The position numbers were made by a program, and so were the translations under genes. A stretch of DNA of 64,000 nt, taken from Datnioides undecimradiatus (Eukaryota; Chordata; Actinopteri; Lobotiformes; Datnioididae). The stretch spans positions 1,302,001 to 1,366,000 of the forward strand of contig WARS01000052.1 of the NCBI GenBank assembly GCA_008933995.1, given 5' to 3'. This document shows positions 14,901-25,665 of this stretch, piece by piece. Under the pieces are notes generated by a model. The model had not been told where the DNA came from, did not search any database, and saw nothing but the letters and a program-made list of their open reading frames with translations. Numbering within the stretch: the stretch's first letter is position 1; the number at the start of each line of letters is the position of its first letter.

Positions 14901-17741
14901 TGAAAGTGTAGCTTCACCTATATATTACATAAACTCACAAAGCATGCTAAACTGTAAGATTATTAAGAGATATTAGAAGATAACACTGGTGTAGTTAGAT
15001 GCTAATACATTTGCGGCTAGATAATACGCTTTGTAGGCTGCTTCCTGCTTTAGAGGGGCTACTTCCTGTTTAGGTCATGATGCATGAAAAACTGGAAATT
15101 AGACATTTACCGATCTGTAATTTTAAAGCCCTGAGTTAAAAACAGCTGTAGAGGCCCCTAATCAAAGCCAAACCCAGGTTGGCAGATATGCAAAGGGAGA
15201 TTGTGTTTGTTCTCAGTTTTCTAACTTGCGTGCGACGGGTGAAGCATGTTCATTGCGCTGGACCTGTTTAAATAAGGGCTGCAGTCAAGGTTTAACATCT
15301 GCACGATTGCATTATGTGCGACAAAGCATGCAACATCATAATCTGGATTATACAAAGCAACGTGTGACAGTGTCAGTTTAAATTAAGCAAACGAAGGCAA
15401 CAAAGGCTGCACTGCTGCTTTAACACCCCTGCAGCAGGATCAGGGTGTTTGCTCTTTGACTGTGTTTGCTTGGCGGCTCCTGATTCCTCGTCTTTATTAC
15501 TCATTAAAAATACAGCAGTCGCGGCTTTTGTGCACGAGGTGCCTGCAGCCGTGATCGCTGAACACGCCGTCGTGATGGATTTGGTGTCAGAGGCGGACCC
15601 GGCATTTGTTCTCAATCAGAAAAGCAGCTTCGGACTCCTGTTGGCTTTAAATTAAAGCAGTGAAACACAGCGAAACAGCAGCGCGGTAATGATACGAGGG
15701 CTGAGTGTCTTTGTTTTTCTTGTTTGTGCTGCTGCTGTGACTGGTGGAGCGGCGAGATTTATGATGCAGGTGTATTATTTGCAGCACAGCTCTGAAGAGC
15801 ACACCGGGGAAACCAGCGATGATGCGTTTTAAATTTTCCTAAACCTGCCGTTCTCTCCCGTTCTTAAGTCGGCATCAGGCGCCGTGAAGGAGATGAAGGA
15901 AGCGAGTTGGAGAAGTGAACTCGTGATAGGAAGTTCAAAAGTTCAGCTGGGGGACATATCAGACATATTGAGCGCTCGCATGGCCAACAACAGCCTGACA
16001 AACAAACAAATATAGTTTAGAATAGGTGCTAAGAAGTAAACAGCACATGGACCCAACTAGAAAAGGGCTAACGTCAGCTCTGTGGGGTGCAACCAAAGAG
16101 TTTCGAGACAACTCGAGGCGTGTTGTGGTGATGCACATACAGCGAGTTCAAGTGCAGAGGTTTATGAGTCTGTGTACTGCTTTACATCACATAAACAAGA
16201 AGTGTTTCATGCACTTGTGTGGCCACGTGCAGGTGCACAGTTACAAACGAGTGTGCATTTGTGCATCGTCACCATGGAAACTTCACACATCAAGCTTCGT
16301 GTGGAGGATCACGGCTGGTGACGAGAGTTGGGCCTAGTCCGTTGACGCAGAGACCAAACCGGTTAGGAGCGCGAGTTGTGCAGCATGAATTCGTGCAGCA
16401 GGATCCTGTCTGCGCTCTACTGCATCATCTTCGAGGGTCTAAGTGAGGACCCGGACTGCGGTGCGATGGAGATGTGGTGCTCTGGACAGTCCAGGTTCGG
16501 CAGGAGCCCTGGGAGTGGTTTAGGCTGCACACGTTGGTGACATCAGGCACAATTTGCTGTTTTTTGCCATTTTTAAGGACTGACTCTGATTTTTTGCACT
16601 AATCATGTCCCTTGGATGCATCATGCTGACGCCTTTCATTCACTTTGTGAGTTTGCAGCAGGTTTGCAGTGGAAACGTTCTCCTTACATCAAGAAACAAG
16701 TCAAATCTATGACGCGACATCAGGAGCAAACAAAAGCCAGAGAGTCTCTGCAGCCTCCACGTGTTACTGTATGTCTGGAGGAGCTCAGATGCATCCTCAG
16801 CCGCAGGTTTCTGATGCTCGCACGTCTCTTAGTGCAGGAACAAACGATCCTCTGTTGCTTTCAGAAGCCAGAGGCTGATGAGAGCTCCGTCGAACTGAAA
16901 TGACAGAAAGGGAGCAGTCAGATACATAAACGCAGAGAACAGCGGCCGGGCGGAGGAAGAGCTTTTCAGCAATGCTGCTTAATAAATCGACGAGGCAGAT
17001 CAAGGCCGGTTCCGTTATCTTGATGAACTTGCACTGTGGCGAGCCTGCAGGGGGACAATAACACGTTATCAGTGAAGAGCGCGCGAGACGGAAAGAGACC
17101 AGGGGTGAGACAGTTAGCAATAAGTCAGGTTTTGTTCCCCGCCTCTCATTTCCTTCTTAGCTCCCTGCCTTTGTGTTTTTGCCAAGGTTGTTTCGAGGTG
17201 ACTCGCTGCTGAGCGCGGTATAATGAGTCTGAAGAGAAGGTTGGAGCGTTTAAAAAGCTGTGAGAGCTGCACAATTTTCCACCAAGTGCTCCTCGAATGT
17301 CTGAAATCAATACAAGAGGAGTAAGCAGGGCCGGCTGTGACAACAAAGACGCCTTTTCACACACACACACACACACACGTGCAAGCTGCCAGATTTAACC
17401 GAGGTCGCCACAGAACCAGCACGGATACGCACAAAGTGGCACCCTCAGGTGTCCGGGGCGGTCAGCTGGAGCCGCTGAAACCAAAATCCATAACTGGGTT
17501 TCATGGATTTTATTGTATTGTTGGATAAAGAGCAGTTTAACAACATGTTAAGAAGTGACAGTACAGTTAACGTTTCATTCTCCTAATACACAGCCTTCAT
17601 TCAACCTTTGCACGCTGTGATGGACGAAGCGTTGCAGAAGCACATTGCACGAGAAGCTGAACTGTCTCCATTTAGTTGCTCTCTTCCCTGCACGATGACA
17701 CCTACTGAGCACATTGTTTTTGCGGAGTTTTAGATAAAATC

Positions 17742-17767
17742 ATTATTTATTTATTTATTTATTTATT
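17742..17767. repeat. (ATTT)n microsatellite
   Basis: Six perfect attt units in AT-rich sequence. Confidence 0.9.
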
Positions 17768-19222
17768 GAACCTGTGCAGTGGTTCAGATGACTTTCATCC
17801 AAGAAATAAGGTGCATTTTGTGCTGTGAGAGCATCCAGTTCATGGGAGATGGGATGATCTGTATATAGCGTATTGGCATAAATGTGTTTTTTGAATAATC
17901 ATTTATTTCTTAAATGTTGGTGCCATTGTTATTTATTCATATTTGTACTGAGGATAGAAAATAAAAACATATTTAATATAATTTTTATGAGAATGTATAT
18001 TAATGAATATTCTTGAGTGCATTTATGGGGTTCATCACTTTGACACTCGTGTCTCTCACTGTCACCCTCCCTCTTAAAACAAATGAATCTAAGAGTGACA
18101 GACGACCTGTAACTTCCTGTCCTGTCCGAAACATCGCCGGCTCTCTCTTCGCCGCAGACAGCGCGTGCATCCTGCAGAGAGGCTGTAACACTTCACACAT
18201 AACAAAGGTGCTTAATATTCACTGGCGGGTCTCTGATATCGCTCCCCTGTCACTCATTCACTTGTCCCAGCATAATAAACATTTAACAGCCTCCTCCATG
18301 GTATGCAGTAAATTTTTAGTGAGCAGGGTGATGATGGTGGTGGGGGGCGTGCTATAAAGTTCATGAACCTAAAGCTAGAACTGAGACATTTTGATGAAAC
18401 GACAGAGAGAAGCAAATAAATTCTTATATAGAAAAACAATAAATCAGCTTGTGTTACCTGTGTTTGTGTCACTGTGCTAATGTGTCAGATGCACATTTAA
18501 AGTATTTAAGTATACAAATACTTATACTATATGAGTGATAACTGTGTGATCACATGACAGGAGTATAGCTGTAGTATTAATTATTATTAGTACTAGTATT
18601 AATGTATTAATCCTGTATTTTGGTGCTTAGTCAGCGTTCTTATTGGTAATATCTAACGTGCAACAGATAGCTGGATTTGGTGCATGTTTTCATGCATGTG
18701 TGCAAACCCTCACACCTGTCAGCTGTGCACAGGTGAGGGACCGCTGTTTAAATGACACTGTGAAGCATTTCCACTTATTACTGTTATATTAATGATTTGA
18801 AGGACTTATAAATGAACGAATGGCAATTTATGTTGTTTGCCCAGGAAACAGTGAGAAGAGGAAATAAAACTTTTTTACATTAAAAAGTGAAAATCTGGAA
18901 GATTTTCTCTGTCACGTGTTCAAAATAAAGCAAAAACATAATCAGCTGCAGTGCAAAACAAACTAATGTTGATGTTACAAGCTGAGAGTCAGGCGTTCTC
19001 CTCCAAACTGTGTATTCCTGTAACTGTGGCAGCATCATCGCCATCTAGTGGCCACAGTGACGACCGTCGGGCTCCAGAGTGAGAGCAGGCTCCCTAATGC
19101 AACACCTGAGGATATAAAGTCATGTTAGGACAATGTACACGTGCACTTTATATAAAAAATGTGATTTCTTTTAAATAAATGCACACCTGTTAGTCAGGGA
19201 TGCTCACACAGTGACGGGGAGC

Positions 19223-19228
19223 TTTATT
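19223..19228 (-). promoter_or_regulatory. candidate poly(A) signal of thioesterase-like copy A
   Basis: An AATAAA on the minus strand lies about 650 bases past the copy A stop codon and is followed by GT-richer sequence. This would give a typical 3' UTR length. Other hexamers could serve, so the choice is tentative. Confidence 0.35.
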
Positions 19229-19877
19229 AGAAACATCATTATTACAAAGCTGCAAAGTGCAAATATGAAAATACAGGCAGGGTCGGATGATGACTGTGTT
19301 CAGTGGACGGCATAAAGAAGCTGCACTCTTTGCTTTTAATCATTAAAACAGATGAAATAAAACCAGAAATGAGGCGAAACAGGTGACGAACCAGCTCCGC
19401 TCTCCATGACGTGGAGACTGGCTCAACCCTGAAATCACAGTTTTCTTTAGTTAGAGTCTGCTAATTAATTATTACATAAACAAAACAACAAATAGGACAC
19501 CCTGTCGACGTGTCTGCAACATGCTGTGAGGTCCGGCGCCAAGCTGAGGGGCTGTTGTGATAAGCTTTTCAGTGAGATGCGATGGAGGCTGCTTCCTCTC
19601 AGGCTCAGCAATCCTCATCAGTGATGACGGGCTAATTAGGCTGATTGTCCCTCAGAGACTCCCCCTGGTGTCTGCAAAGTGTAACGCACGTCACGCTTTG
19701 TCACTTCACCTCGACATCCGCGTCCAAGTCTTCATTATTCGCTAATTTTCCATTTTCACTGACACTTTATCACATTTGTACACGGGAATTATCATATTTA
19801 CATACACTTATTGAAATGAACTGTGGGCCACGCTGTTGATTTGAGTGTTTTTATGCTGTCCGTCGTGATCTGTGCGT

Positions 19878-20486
19878 CTACAACTTGGCTTTGGCCCGTG
19901 TGGCGTCGCAGCTCAGGTGAGTCCTGAAGAACTCCTGGACCTTCTTCCACATCTGGACTTCGGCTGCAGCGTGGGACTTGGGCTCGCCGCCCCACACCAC
20001 CGGTTTACCCACGACCCCGTGAAAACTGGAGTGGCAGTAGGGGCCGTACGGCGGCTCCAGGTAATGCCCCGCTCCGGGGTAACACACGCTCTCAAAGTTG
20101 TCCTTCCCGTGACGCCTCAGCCGCTCCACCATGTCCTCCATGTACGCCTTGCTGTCCCAGTTGAGGTCGTCCTCTGAGGCCAGGAAGAGGAAACGTCCCT
20201 CGGCTCGCTCGATGGGGACCAGGGTGGCCTTGTTCTCCTCCTCCAGAGGATTGTGCATGGTATTCTTGATAAAGCAGGCCCCTGACTCAGTGACAACCAT
20301 CTTACTGGAGTCAAACATTAATGCGGGGAGGATGAGGCTCTTCCTGTAGTAGAGGGGGACAGCCGTGTTGGCAGAGGAGCCGTTGATCCACACTGTGGCC
20401 TCGACTCCGGCCAGGTACGAGGCCACGGCCAGAGCCAGGTCTCCACTTTTCGACAGGGATATCACGCCGACTCCTTTGCTGCCCAC
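19878..20486 (-). CDS. copy A coding exon 3 (hydrolase core, stop, AKL end)
   Basis: Acceptor ctccacag, then VGSKGVGVISLSKSGD through the catalytic Asp and His to a C-terminal AKL and a TAG stop at 19878-19880. Confidence 0.93.
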   Translation of the reverse strand: MGSKGVGVISLSKSGDLALAVASYLAGVEATVWINGSSANTAVPLYYRKSLILPALMFDSSKMVVTESGACFIKNTMHNPLEEENKATLVPIERAEGRFLFLASEDDLNWDSKAYMEDMVERLRRHGKDNFESVCYPGAGHYLEPPYGPYCHSSFHGVVGKPVVWGGEPKSHAAAEVQMWKKVQEFFRTHLSCDATRAKAKL

Positions 20487-23146
20487 CTGTGGAGAAAACG
20501 CACAAATTAAAAGCAATGAAGCTGCAGCTTGTTGCTGCTTTTTACCATTTCCTGTCATGTGACACAGATGAAAATAAATGGCACTGTGCGCTCGACACCG
20601 GCCAATGCAGCGTTTCTGAGATTGACACTCAGTGATTGATATTACAAATGAAAACAGACCTTCTCTATATTGATTTTGCACCAATTAGACTGTGCAAAGA
20701 TACTCAGGAGGCTGCTTTGGTAAACAAATAGAGCAGATTTCAGCATTATATACCTACAGGGAGCATAATACTGATGAATAATGGAAATTGTGATTTTTTA
20801 AACGCTGATAAATGACAAAAAATGTGTCAGCACACCGACACAGATCAGGACTGCACATCCCAACAACTCACCTTGTCTTGTTTTCTTAAAAACTCTATTG
20901 CCTCTTCAAAATAGTCCAGCTGCACCTGTGTGATGTTCTTCGGCATGTCGTCGTGGCCGTACAGCGCCACGGTCAGAACCACGAACCCTCGACTGGCCAG
21001 CAGGGACGCCCGCTTCTCCGACAGACCTCCGCCGAACGTGTACAGATCCAGCACGGCGGGGAACGGCCCCGGACCTGCGCCAGGAGACACGAGAGAACAC
21101 AGGGACAGTGTGCGGTGTAAATGCAACACGCAGTACCTCGAACTTAACTTCAACAGCCTCGCTGCACCGGCTGCATGTTCGACTATTGCTGCCCTGAGTG
21201 AAAGATGCTGATTGGCTGCCTGGTTAATATAGTTTTAGACTCATTTATCATCAAAAACTAGCTGAAACAAATAAAAGAGCTGCACCGTGGGACATGGAAC
21301 ATATTCCTACATTAAACTGAACCTCACTTCTTCATTTTATTTACTTTACTTTGGCAAAAACAGCTGGTTTTGTGCAGGTTAATAGCCCAGTTTTGAGATT
21401 TAACAAGGAAGGAGTTTAGAGTTGTTTTGGTCTCTCCAGTGGGTTTTTAATCATAATAATCCATCGAACCTCAGATTCAGGAGGAACAATGCGGTTTTCG
21501 TCCTGGCCGTGGAACACTGGACCAGTTCTTCTCTCTCTACAGGGTGCTTGAGGGTTCATGGGAGTTTGCCCAACCAGTCCACATGTGTTTTGTGGACTTG
21601 GGAAGGCATTCGACCGTGTCCCTCGTGGCATTCTGTGGGAGGTGCTTTGGGCGTATGGGGTCCGGGGCCCTTTGCTAAGGGCTGTTCGGTCTCTGTACAA
21701 CCGGAGCAGGAGTTTGGTTCACATTGCCGGCAGTAAGTCAGACCTGTTCCCGGTGCATGTTGGACTCCGGCAGGGCTGCCCTTTGTCACCGGTTTGTCAC
21801 CGCAGCCAGGGGCTGGAGGGGGTCCGGTTTGGGGACCAAAGGATCTCAGCTCTGCTTTTTGCGGATGATGTTGTCCTGTTGGCTCCCTCGGGTCAGGACC
21901 TTCAGCATGTACTGGGGCGGTTTGCAGCCGAGTGTGAAGCAGCAGGGATGAGAATCAGCATCTCCAAATCTGAGGCCGTGGTCCTCGACCGGAAAAAGGT
22001 GGCCTGCCCTCTCCAGGTTGGAGGAGGGTTCCTGCCCCAAGTGGAGGAGCTCAAGTATCCTGGGGTCTTGTTCACGAGTGAGGGAAGGACGGAGCGGGAG
22101 ATTGACAGACGGATCGCTGCAGCGGCTGCAGCAATGCGATCGATGTACTGTTCTGTCGTGGTGAAGAAGGAGCTGAGCCGAAAGGCGAAGCTCTCGATTT
22201 ACTGTCCAATCTACGTTCCTACTCTCACCTATGGTCATGAGGTATATGGTATATGGTCGTGATAGGGTGAGAAGCTCTGTCACCCAGAGGGAGCTCAGAG
22301 TAGAGCCGCTGCTCCTCCACATCAAGAGGAGCCAGCTGAGGTGGCTTGGGCATCTGTTTCGGATGCCTCCTGGATGCCTCCCTGGTGTTCTGGGCATGTC
22401 CCACCGGGAGGAGGCCCCGGGGAAGACCCAGGACACGTTGGAGGGACTATGTCTCTTGACTGGCCTGGGAACGCCTCGGGATCCTCCCGGAAGAGCTGGA
22501 GGAAGTGTCTGCAGAGAGGGAAGTCTGGGCATCCCTGCTCAGGCTGCTAAGTGGAAGAAGATGGATGGATGATCCATCCAATCGTCAAATATTTGCTCCC
22601 ACAGGTGTTAAAGATGATTATAATGAGGATTAAACACTGGCAGGATTGATTCAGAGTGAATTATTTAAAGTCTAACAGAGACAAAGACCAACCTGGGGGA
22701 GTGAACAGGACTCCCCGAATGTTCCCCTCTTTGACGGGGAGCCGGCTGACTCCGTCTCCGATCAGGAACCTCTCATTGATCGCCTCTGCCAGCGTCCTGC
22801 CCTCCGTCTGCTCGTGCACGGAGAACTTCACCACGTGCGGGTTCAGGGAATTCATCTTTTGAAGCCTTTTGTGCAGAGCGTCCGCCCTCATGGACCACAG
22901 CAGACCCATGGGTTCCACCCCGACGTAGCTCCCGCTGAGCGACGGGTCCCTGCCCAGGTCGATCTCCCCGTCACTGTTAGCTCTGTAGGTGGCCAAGGAG
23001 CTGAACACCACCCCCTTCTCATCCGTCGACCTGGTTCTCATGGTGACCACCTGTCTGGACCTCAGGCCGGCCACCTTCACCTGGATGGGCTCATCAAACA
23101 TACACCTGGAGCTCGGCAGCAGCCTCAGTCTGACCTGGGACGACAT
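19878..23146 (-). CDS. acyl-CoA thioesterase / BAAT-family enzyme, copy A (spliced: 23146-22693, 21074-20872, 20486-19878)
   Basis: The three exons join in frame (454 + 203 + 609 bases) to a 421-residue protein, the usual length for ACOT1/2/4 and BAAT. Residues about 15-140 match the Ig-like BAAT N-terminal domain (YVGVEPMGLLWS is a hallmark). Residues about 205-415 are the alpha/beta-hydrolase domain: nucleophile Ser231 in ISLSKSGD, Asp325/326 in SEDDLNW, His360 in GHYLEPPY, then WGGEPKSHAAA. The C-terminus AKL is a type 1 peroxisomal signal. The family hydrolyses fatty- or bile-acyl-CoA, or conjugates bile acids with taurine or glycine when the nucleophile is Cys; Ser here favours a thioesterase. 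The nucleophile elbow is unusual: the residue two after the Ser is Ser233, where relatives have Gly. Its neighbour is a tandem paralogue at 25057-27273. All introns have GT-AG ends. The exact ACOT versus BAAT orthology is unsettled. Confidence 0.92.
20872..21074 (-). CDS. copy A coding exon 2
   Basis: Encodes GPFPAVLDLYTFGGGLSEKR onward, with the Gly-rich loop conserved in the family, and ends KQDK at an AAG|gtgagt donor. Acceptor is gcgcag. Confidence 0.92.
21465..22575 (+). mobile_element. 5'-truncated, internally deleted LINE (reverse-transcriptase fragment)
   Basis: The plus strand encodes pieces of a non-LTR reverse transcriptase: AFDRVPRGILWEV, LRQGCPLSP, the catalytic LLFADDVVLLAP (positions about 21850-21890), ISISKSEAVVLDRK, VEELKYPGVLFTSEG and a C-terminal part ending near 22550 in a GGATGGAT tail. 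The type is the abundant fish CR1/L2/Rex1-like LINE group; the exact clade is uncertain. Relative to intact members, residues are missing after CPLSP (about 21790) and after YGHE (about 22245), and the frame changes there, so the element is dead. It lies antisense within intron 1 of copy A. Confidence 0.88.
22693..23146 (-). CDS. copy A coding exon 1 (start codon, BAAT N-terminal domain)
   Basis: Starts at the ATG at 23144-23146 (MSSQVRLRLLP) and ends in LFTPPG with a CAG|gttggt donor, phase 1. It carries nearly all of the N-terminal Ig-like domain. Confidence 0.92.
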
Positions 23147-23171
23147 CTCTTCCTTTCTTTGCGGGTTTCAG
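23147..23171 (-). other. copy A 5' UTR part of exon 2
   Basis: The ATG is preceded by a tttttag acceptor at 23172, so about 25 bases of 5' UTR share the first coding exon. An upstream non-coding exon is therefore expected. Confidence 0.6.
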
Positions 23172-23212
23172 CTAAAAACAATAACATAATGACACATCAT
23201 GACAAAGAGAGA

Positions 23213-23236
23213 GGTGTGTGTGTGTGTGTGTGTGTG
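23213..23236. repeat. (GT)n microsatellite
   Basis: 12 GT units just upstream of the copy A translated exon, within the 5' UTR intron. Confidence 0.93.
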
Positions 23237-23640
23237 AGATGCACTGTTGTGGACGGATTCAGCAAAACCTTCACGTTCTGGACCAAAACTGTGATTTTGC
23301 TTCACCGATCACGCGTAAATAACACGCTCTTGCGCTCGTATTGTTATTTCAGCCCAAGTGTGTCTGGTGAGAGCTCCCGCAGTGTACCTGAACGCGCCAC
23401 CCTAGCGTCGCTGAGCACAGCCCTGCACACCAGACTCCTCAAGCGGTGATTACATCAAGTTCACCTGTCGAACTTAGCTAACGCTGGAAGAGACAGCGCT
23501 TTGGCCAAAGGTTCGCTCTGCGCGCACTTTCTTCTTGTAATTCATATAACCCTTCCCTTCAAACAGGCAATAAACCACAACACGCACCGAGTGTGTGTTC
23601 AAAAGTTCAGTTTCGATCTGTTGTGCAGGAGTAACGTTAC

Positions 23641-23720
23641 CTGCGTGGTCACGGTAGCCTCGAACAACCGGAGCCAGGGCGCATGACGCACACACAGAAG
23701 AGCAGAGACGTCGCTTCGCT
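23641..23720 (-). other. probable non-coding first exon and promoter of copy A
   Basis: A CAG|gtaacg donor at 23640 ends a GC-richer stretch without coding potential, about 470 bases upstream of the 23172 acceptor. Copy B has the same arrangement. The upstream end is not defined by the sequence. Confidence 0.4.
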
Positions 23721-25056
23721 CCGCGGCGGTGTTGGATTGATTTCAGCTCCGTGAAACGTTAAAAACAAGATGAAGAGCCGATTCCCCTCACACCCGTCAA
23801 AGGCTCACGAATGTCGGCAGCTGACCCCGCAGGAAGCGCAGGCCGCTTCAGAATAAAAGTCGCACCAGCGGCTGTTCCGCGGAAAACCTTAACGCGTGAC
23901 GCGCAGACCGGAAGTGTGGTCTCGTGTCTACGCACGTCTGACAAACTTAAAGGAAGCGCGAGCTTAGTAAAGCTGAGCAGGTCCTCAGAGCGACTCTCTG
24001 CCCAGTTTAAGGTCCATCCACACCCAAAGCTCACCCAACATCACAGTTTAACAGACTTTATCCGCTTCACCTCCTTTTATACCATTAAACATGTGTTTAC
24101 TCTGTTAGTGTGACACATGACACATCACAAACTGACCTCATAAAATGTCTCAAAATGATCAATATTATATTTTTATATTAGTGTTTCATCAATTTTGTAC
24201 AGACCCTGAGAAATCTGTCATTTTAATCAAGATAACGACCGATTATCAGTTTTATTTGGTGGCCTGTCAATCATCTCCTCTGTGCAGAGCTCATCACTGT
24301 CTGCAACAAGACTTTTTCGATTTAAGACATTGTTCTGAGACATGTTTCAGCCGCTGCTTGTTTTTAACTCTGTATCTGAAGCAGATGAAGGATTTCAGTC
24401 GTCGGACATCTGGATCTGAAGTTATCAGAGAAACAAGCTGAGCAAACGTTAGCAGCAGCTCGGCTCGCCGCCCCTCCAGGACGTCCCGTGTGCGGCCGAC
24501 GGCGTGGGAGAAACAGTGGTTTTTAAGGTGGAACTGCTTTATTCAGTGTTTCTCTGGGTTTGAATCAGCGGCTCTGTTTCGGTTTGGAGAGGAGGAGACC
24601 TCTGTGGAGAATTCAGCTCCTGAACCATCAGCACTGAGGGAAGAAGCTGACTGACAGGAAGACAACAACTCCCAGCATCCCACGCTGCTGCAGGACGTCA
24701 CATGACTGCAGCTTTTGGGGGTTTTTTTGATTGAGAGCCCTCTAGTGGCAGAAACTTTGCTTTTATTCACTTTATTTTGTGTCATCATGTAAGAGAAGAA
24801 GGTTTTTAAAGTGTTATCGCGTCAGCTGGAGCCACTGGAGCTCGAACTGAACACCACAGACCAGGCAGAGGGACAGATGCACTGAGTCATTACTGACAAG
24901 ATGAATACAGTAAATGTGCAGCGTAGGAACAAGCTGGTTTACAAAGTGTGAATTCTCATTTTTACATTTCATTTACAGAGTATTTGGCATAAAACAGTAT
25001 TATTTCAGGTTTACTGGCAGCCAGACGTTGTGTCTTTCCCGTCAACATATCCGCCT
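23721..25056. other. intergenic spacer between enzyme copies
   Basis: No exon or domain seen. It contains CpG-richer sequence to about 24000 next to the copy A first exon, and the presumed 3' UTR of copy B at its upper end. Open frames here lack splice context. Confidence 0.55.
24771..24776 (-). promoter_or_regulatory. candidate poly(A) signal of copy B
   Basis: AATAAA on the minus strand about 280 bases after the copy B stop. A second one follows about 10 bases further on. Tentative. Confidence 0.35.
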
Positions 25057-25665
25057 CTATAGCTTGGCTTTAGCCTCTGTAGCGTCGCAGCTCAGTTGGC
25101 TTCTCAAGAACTCCTGGACCTTCTTCCACATCTGGACTTCAGCCGCCGCGTGGGATCTGGGCTCGCCCCCCCACAGGACCGGGAAGCTGAGGAGCCCGTG
25201 CAAAGCCGAGGGGCAGTAGGGCCCGTAAGGAGGCTCCAGTATGTGTCCTGTCTTGGGGTAACACACAGTCTCAAAGTTGTCCTTCCCGTGACGCCTCAGC
25301 CGCCCCACCATGTCCTCCACGTACGCCCTGCTGTCCCAGTTGAGGTCGTCCTCTGACACCAGGAAGAGGAAACGTCCCTCGGCTCGCTCGATGGGGACCA
25401 CGGTGCCTTTGTTCTTCTCCGCAAGGGGATTTTCGACAGCATACTTGATAACGCTGGCCCCCGACTCAGTGTGAATCACCTTGCTGAAGTCCATCAGCAG
25501 CGGCGAGAGGATCTGGCGCTCCCTGTAGTAGAGAGGGACGCCCACGTTGGCACTGCAGCCGTTGATCCACACGACGGCCCGGACAGCTGGCACAAACGCA
25601 GCGAGGGAGAGCGCGATATCTCCCCCCTTTGATCGGGACACTACCCCAACGCCTTCACTGCCCAC
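25057..25665 (-). CDS. copy B coding exon 3
   Basis: Acceptor gttcccag, then VGSEGVGVVSRSKGGD to C-terminal AKL and a TAG stop at 25057-25059. Same length as copy A exon 3. Confidence 0.93.
   Translation of the reverse strand: MGSEGVGVVSRSKGGDIALSLAAFVPAVRAVVWINGCSANVGVPLYYRERQILSPLLMDFSKVIHTESGASVIKYAVENPLAEKNKGTVVPIERAEGRFLFLVSEDDLNWDSRAYVEDMVGRLRRHGKDNFETVCYPKTGHILEPPYGPYCPSALHGLLSFPVLWGGEPRSHAAAEVQMWKKVQEFLRSQLSCDATEAKAKL

Larger units (their letters stand above)
1..19877. other. gene-free region with repeats and possible regulatory DNA
   Basis: I found no exon chain, recognisable protein domain or RNA gene here on either strand. Open frames are short, lack splice-site context and resemble no family I know. 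The content is AT-rich intergenic or intronic vertebrate DNA with CA/GT and ATTT microsatellites, a degenerate ACT/CTG-rich triplet tract (4810-5060), pyrimidine tracts (about 4012-4050), CpG-richer patches (4120-4220, 10690-10900) and homeobox-site-rich AT stretches (7740-7830, 14240-14340). It could be an intergenic desert or a long intron of a gene outside the window. The lack of coding signal is what I see; the regulatory role is only a guess. Confidence 0.6.

Noticed and set aside
22231..22572. Plus-strand 113-codon open frame
   Set aside because: It is the C-terminal remnant of the LINE in a shifted frame, not a separate gene.
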